In this document: in pieces, positions 61,614 to 64,000 of the stretch
Numbering within the stretch: position 1 is the stretch's first letter
Layout: every line of letters starts with the position of its first letter
From: Halobaculum sp. MBLA0143
Lineage (GTDB): Archaea > Halobacteriota > Halobacteria > Halobacteriales > Haloferacaceae
Assembly: GCF_041361465.1 (NCBI RefSeq)
Contig: NZ_JBGKAC010000001.1
Span: 806,001 to 870,000, forward strand
Direction of reading: 5' to 3'
DNA length: 64,000 nt
The notes under the pieces: generated by a model
The model's database searches: none
Told to the model about the DNA's origin: nothing
Seen by the model: the letters and a program-made list of their open reading frames with translations, nothing else
Translations under genes and position numbers: made by a program

Positions 61614-62747
61614 CTACACCGACAACACGTCCGGCCGTTCCAGCGACAGGCCGTCGACAGTCACGGTCGTCGTCGGCCAGTCGCCGGTCGTCGTCACCGG
61701 CTCCACCGTCTCTCCGTCGACGATGGCAGTGTCCTCGCTCTTCGCGCCCTCGACCGTCGGGTTCCAGGCGTACGCCGCCGGGGAGACGACGGGGGCGTCG
61801 CTGTCGGGCGTCGCGATCCACTCTCGGCCGGCGTAGCCCGTCGCGCCGCCCTGGTGGTGTTCACGCCACTCCCCCCGGTGGCCGGCGTCGGCGTACGCCG
61901 ACTCGATCGCGTCGAACACCGTGCCGGCGCGGCCCGGCTCCGTCTCCGCCGTCGCCGACTCGCGGTGGGTCGCGACCCGGCGCGTCGCCGCCAGCGCCGC
62001 CGTCTCCACCTGCTGGGCGGCGCTGTGGCGATCACAGAGCCAAGTTGGCGGATCGAACGCGACCGTCCGGGTGAGACTGACGGACAGCCCCCCGCGGCGC
62101 GCCGTGACGGCGACGAGCGCGTACGACCCCAACTGCTCGGTCGTCGGCGTCGGGTGTCGGTACGCCGGCGCGCGCTCGCTGCCGCCGACGAGGACGACCG
62201 GCGTGTCGATCCCGCGGCCGGACAACCCCACCTGGAGCGCGCTTGCGACCTCGCGTTCCGTGTCCTCCGGCTGGAGCTGTCGACACACCCGTTCGACTCC
62301 GGCCGCGACCTCGCCGCCGAGCCGGCGGTAGCGCTCGCGGTCCGCCGCCGACAGGCGGAGTCGGAGCCGCGTCGGGTCGATCTCCGTCGTGCCGGCGACC
62401 GGGAAGTCCGCGAGCGCGTCGTCGGTCGCCCGGGCGGCGACGGCGCCCGCCAGATCCGTCTCGTACCACGGGTCCGCGACGACGGACATCGACAGCGCCG
62501 CCGGCAGTTGCTCGACCGCCAGTCGTTCGCTCTCGATCTCGTTCGTCAGGACGGTCCAGTCCCCGTCCCCGTGGTAGCCGACCGCCGCCTCGCCGACCCC
62601 TGCCGCGCGGGAGACGCGGCTGTCGGCCCCGCCGGTTGCCCACGCGAAGCTGTCCGGCCGACCCAGCCAGACCTCGTCTGCGTCCTCGGCCGCGAGCAAC
62701 GCCTCCAGTCGCCGCTCGCGTTCGTCCGTGTCGAACTCGACTGTCAC
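61614..62747 (-). CDS. M24-family protein, probably a pseudopeptidase
   Basis: 377 residues with an N-terminal creatinase-like domain and a pita-bread C-domain. The expected first metal segment (D-x-G then G-Y-x-x-D-x-T-R-T) reads VAVTARRGGLSVSLTRT: the T-R-T is kept but both aspartates are lost. Later landmarks are EHHQGGATGY and WNPTVEGAKSED. The missing ligands argue against hydrolysis of Xaa-Pro peptides. It may bind peptides or partners instead. Confidence 0.75.
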   Translation of the reverse strand: MTVEFDTDERERRLEALLAAEDADEVWLGRPDSFAWATGGADSRVSRAAGVGEAAVGYHGDGDWTVLTNEIESERLAVEQLPAALSMSVVADPWYETDLAGAVAARATDDALADFPVAGTTEIDPTRLRLRLSAADRERYRRLGGEVAAGVERVCRQLQPEDTEREVASALQVGLSGRGIDTPVVLVGGSERAPAYRHPTPTTEQLGSYALVAVTARRGGLSVSLTRTVAFDPPTWLCDRHSAAQQVETAALAATRRVATHRESATAETEPGRAGTVFDAIESAYADAGHRGEWREHHQGGATGYAGREWIATPDSDAPVVSPAAYAWNPTVEGAKSEDTAIVDGETVEPVTTTGDWPTTTVTVDGLSLERPDVLSV

Positions 62748-62857
62748 ACCGGAGCGTGCGTGCCGACGGATTTCAGCCGTGCGGTCCCGGCGGGACCGAC
62801 TCGCTCGTCTCCGGTGTGTCGACCCACCCGTTCCCGGTCGTCGGGGGAGTCAGACAG

Positions 62858-62865
62858 GTATAAAT
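62858..62865 (+). promoter_or_regulatory. TATA box of ctaA
   Basis: GTATAAAT about 30 bp before the ATG at 62892. It predicts a leader of only a few bases. Confidence 0.65.
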
Positions 62866-62891
62866 TCACGAGACACTGGGTTCGACCCGAG

Positions 62892-63755
62892 ATGGACTGG
62901 CCAGAGTGGCTCACCTTCAGGCGGTACGTCGCGGCGGCGACCGGGATGGCTGGACTCCTGATCGCGCTCGGGATCTACACCGCCGCCTCCGGCTCCGGGC
63001 TGGCGTGCGCCCAGCAGTGGCCGTTGTGTGACGGCGGCGTCCTCCCGCAGACGATCCCCTCCTTCGTGGAGTGGTTCCACAGACTCTGGGCGATGATCAC
63101 CGGGTTCGTGATCTTCGGCGCCGCGGTCTGGGCGTGGCGGGCGGATCTCCCCCGGGTGACGACGGCGGCGACGCTGACGGCAGCCGTCCTCACCCCGTTG
63201 CAGGCGGTGTTCGGCGCGGTGACGGTGACGCTGGAGGGGGCGGTCCCCGGCGGCTACTCCGCGCCCGTCCACGCGGCGCACTTCCTCACCGGGACGACGA
63301 TCTTCCTCGGACTGACGTACGCGGCGCTGACGAGCGCCGAGACGCGAGTGCCCGACCGACGCGCCCGCGTCCGGCTGGCCACTCGGACGGCCGTCGTCGG
63401 CGTCGGCGTGTCGCTGCTGTTGTCGCGCGCGCTCCCGTTCGTCCAGTTCGGGCCGTGGGCACAGGCGGGCTTCTACCTCGCCGCGCTGACGACGCTGGGG
63501 GCGCTCGTCGCCGCCGTGCGGTGGCTGGGGGCGCTGGGGCGCGGTCGGCTCCGCGCCGCGGCGGGGCTCGCGGCCGTCGCCCACGCCGGCGCGATGCTGC
63601 TGGGGCGTGATCTCGTCTACTACGCCGAGACGGTGGAACTGCTCAACCTCGTGTTCGCGCTCGTGGCGGCCGCGCTCGTCGCCGGCACCGCCTGGAGCGT
63701 GGAGACGGAAGACGGCGGTCGCGCCGACCGGGCGCGGGCGCCGACGGACGACTAA
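62892..63755 (+). CDS. ctaA: haem A synthase (CtaA/Cox15)
   Basis: 287 residues with eight helices in two four-helix halves. The first outer loop has the Cys pair C39 and C46 (LACAQQWPLC) and the haem ligands are near H63 (FVEWFHRLWAM), HAAHF near 130, and AHAGAM later. It turns haem O into haem A for terminal oxidases. In this window that links it to the ba3 oxidase genes 29 kb away. Confidence 0.9.
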   Translation: MDWPEWLTFRRYVAAATGMAGLLIALGIYTAASGSGLACAQQWPLCDGGVLPQTIPSFVEWFHRLWAMITGFVIFGAAVWAWRADLPRVTTAATLTAAVLTPLQAVFGAVTVTLEGAVPGGYSAPVHAAHFLTGTTIFLGLTYAALTSAETRVPDRRARVRLATRTAVVGVGVSLLLSRALPFVQFGPWAQAGFYLAALTTLGALVAAVRWLGALGRGRLRAAAGLAAVAHAGAMLLGRDLVYYAETVELLNLVFALVAAALVAGTAWSVETEDGGRADRARAPTDD

Positions 63756-63833
63756 CGACGGTAGAAGCAGTCTCGTTCGCGCCGTTGTCCCCCCGGAACC
63801 GACTGTCGTGTGTACGTGTCACGTGAAACGATA

Positions 63834-63843
63834 CACTTATGAA
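63834..63843 (+). promoter_or_regulatory. TATA box of the 36-residue gene
   Basis: CACTTATGAA centred about 28 bp before the ATG at 63867, in an AT-rich patch. Confidence 0.5.
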
Positions 63844-63866
63844 TTCGTGATCTCAATTATTGTCAG

Positions 63867-63977
63867 ATGTCGCGTGGATGGAACATCAGCCCGCGAGCAC
63901 AGTTCGTGGCGGAAGTTCTGCTCGTTCTGATCCCATCCGGGATCGCACTCTTCCTGTCAGACCTCGCAACTTTATAG
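63867..63977 (+). CDS. 36-residue membrane protein
   Basis: A short gene from ATG to TAG. The product starts MSRGWNISPRAQF and continues with one membrane helix (VAEVLLVLIPSGIALFLSDL). A TATA box at the leaderless distance and an AT-richer setting support it. Its base composition is lower in GC than the surrounding genes. Function is unknown; it may be a regulator or a subunit of a membrane complex. Confidence 0.5.
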   Translation: MSRGWNISPRAQFVAEVLLVLIPSGIALFLSDLATL

Positions 63978-64000
63978 AAGCTCTTGGGATTCGTCGGGGC

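Overview
The window comes from a haloarchaeon (class Halobacteria). The DNA is about 70% GC, proteins are strongly acidic, and GTG starts are common. Genes sit behind archaeal TATA boxes placed for leaderless or near-leaderless transcripts. The gene content is diagnostic: a TFB transcription factor, rps15-rps3ae with KEOPS Pcc1, blue-copper halocyanins, a ba3-type oxidase, Agl23, a Trm112 homologue and an MaeB malic enzyme. I cannot name the genus from sequence alone. Family names are recognised by eye; no database search was run.

Layout. 1-4.98 kb: a truncated SDR, a conserved haloarchaeal protein, a CopD-like membrane protein, an O-methyltransferase, an MFS carrier and a METTL5-type methyltransferase. 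5.3-12.7 kb: TFB converging on the membrane glycosyltransferase Agl23, then an aldo/keto reductase, an AhpD-like protein, a large coiled-coil protein and a GT2 glycosyltransferase. 12.8-13.9 kb: an acidic small protein and a DnaQ-like nuclease. 13.95-15.7 kb: a distinctly AT-richer island with a 34-residue protein followed by a 469-residue protein that has a zinc knuckle, a HEPN-type R-x4-H motif and a C-terminal HTH. This is the best candidate for an undescribed system. 15.7-20.4 kb: RNA m5C methyltransferase and its partner, a small membrane protein plus NfeD, a PHP hydrolase, a membrane protein and a DUF1931 mini histone-fold protein.

20.5-25.3 kb: two small proteins, a 52-bp tandem array made from the 3' end of the adjacent tRNA-Ala(GGC), a methyltransferase, and the informational operon rps15 - RecJ/Cdc45-like - pcc1 - rps3ae, whose last three genes overlap by a few bases. 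25.3-34.2 kb: a halocyanin, an archaetidylserine synthase-like enzyme, a membrane protein, a pair of 329-residue paralogues of unknown function, and a ba3 oxidase operon running on the minus strand (two-domain halocyanin fused to membrane segments, CuA subunit II, haem-copper subunit I, small membrane-anchored protein). The oxidase theme returns at 62.9 kb with the haem A synthase CtaA.

34.3-43.1 kb: an HhH protein with repeat-rich acidic linkers, pabB-pabA with a downstream redoxin, a MenA-like prenyltransferase, DUF547, Trm112, two haloarchaeal proteins, a 47-residue zinc ribbon and a radical SAM/SPASM protein. 43.2-50.8 kb: D-galactonate dehydratase-type enzyme, two glycosyltransferases, a flavin reductase, thiE-thiM and an FAD monooxygenase-like protein. 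50.8-57.7 kb: a Gly/Met-rich protein, an HtpX-type protease, and a four-gene DUF4129-DUF58 membrane operon diverging from the protease around one shared TATA box. 57.9-64 kb: malic enzyme, a membrane protein, a probable M24 pseudopeptidase, CtaA and a 36-residue membrane protein with its own promoter.
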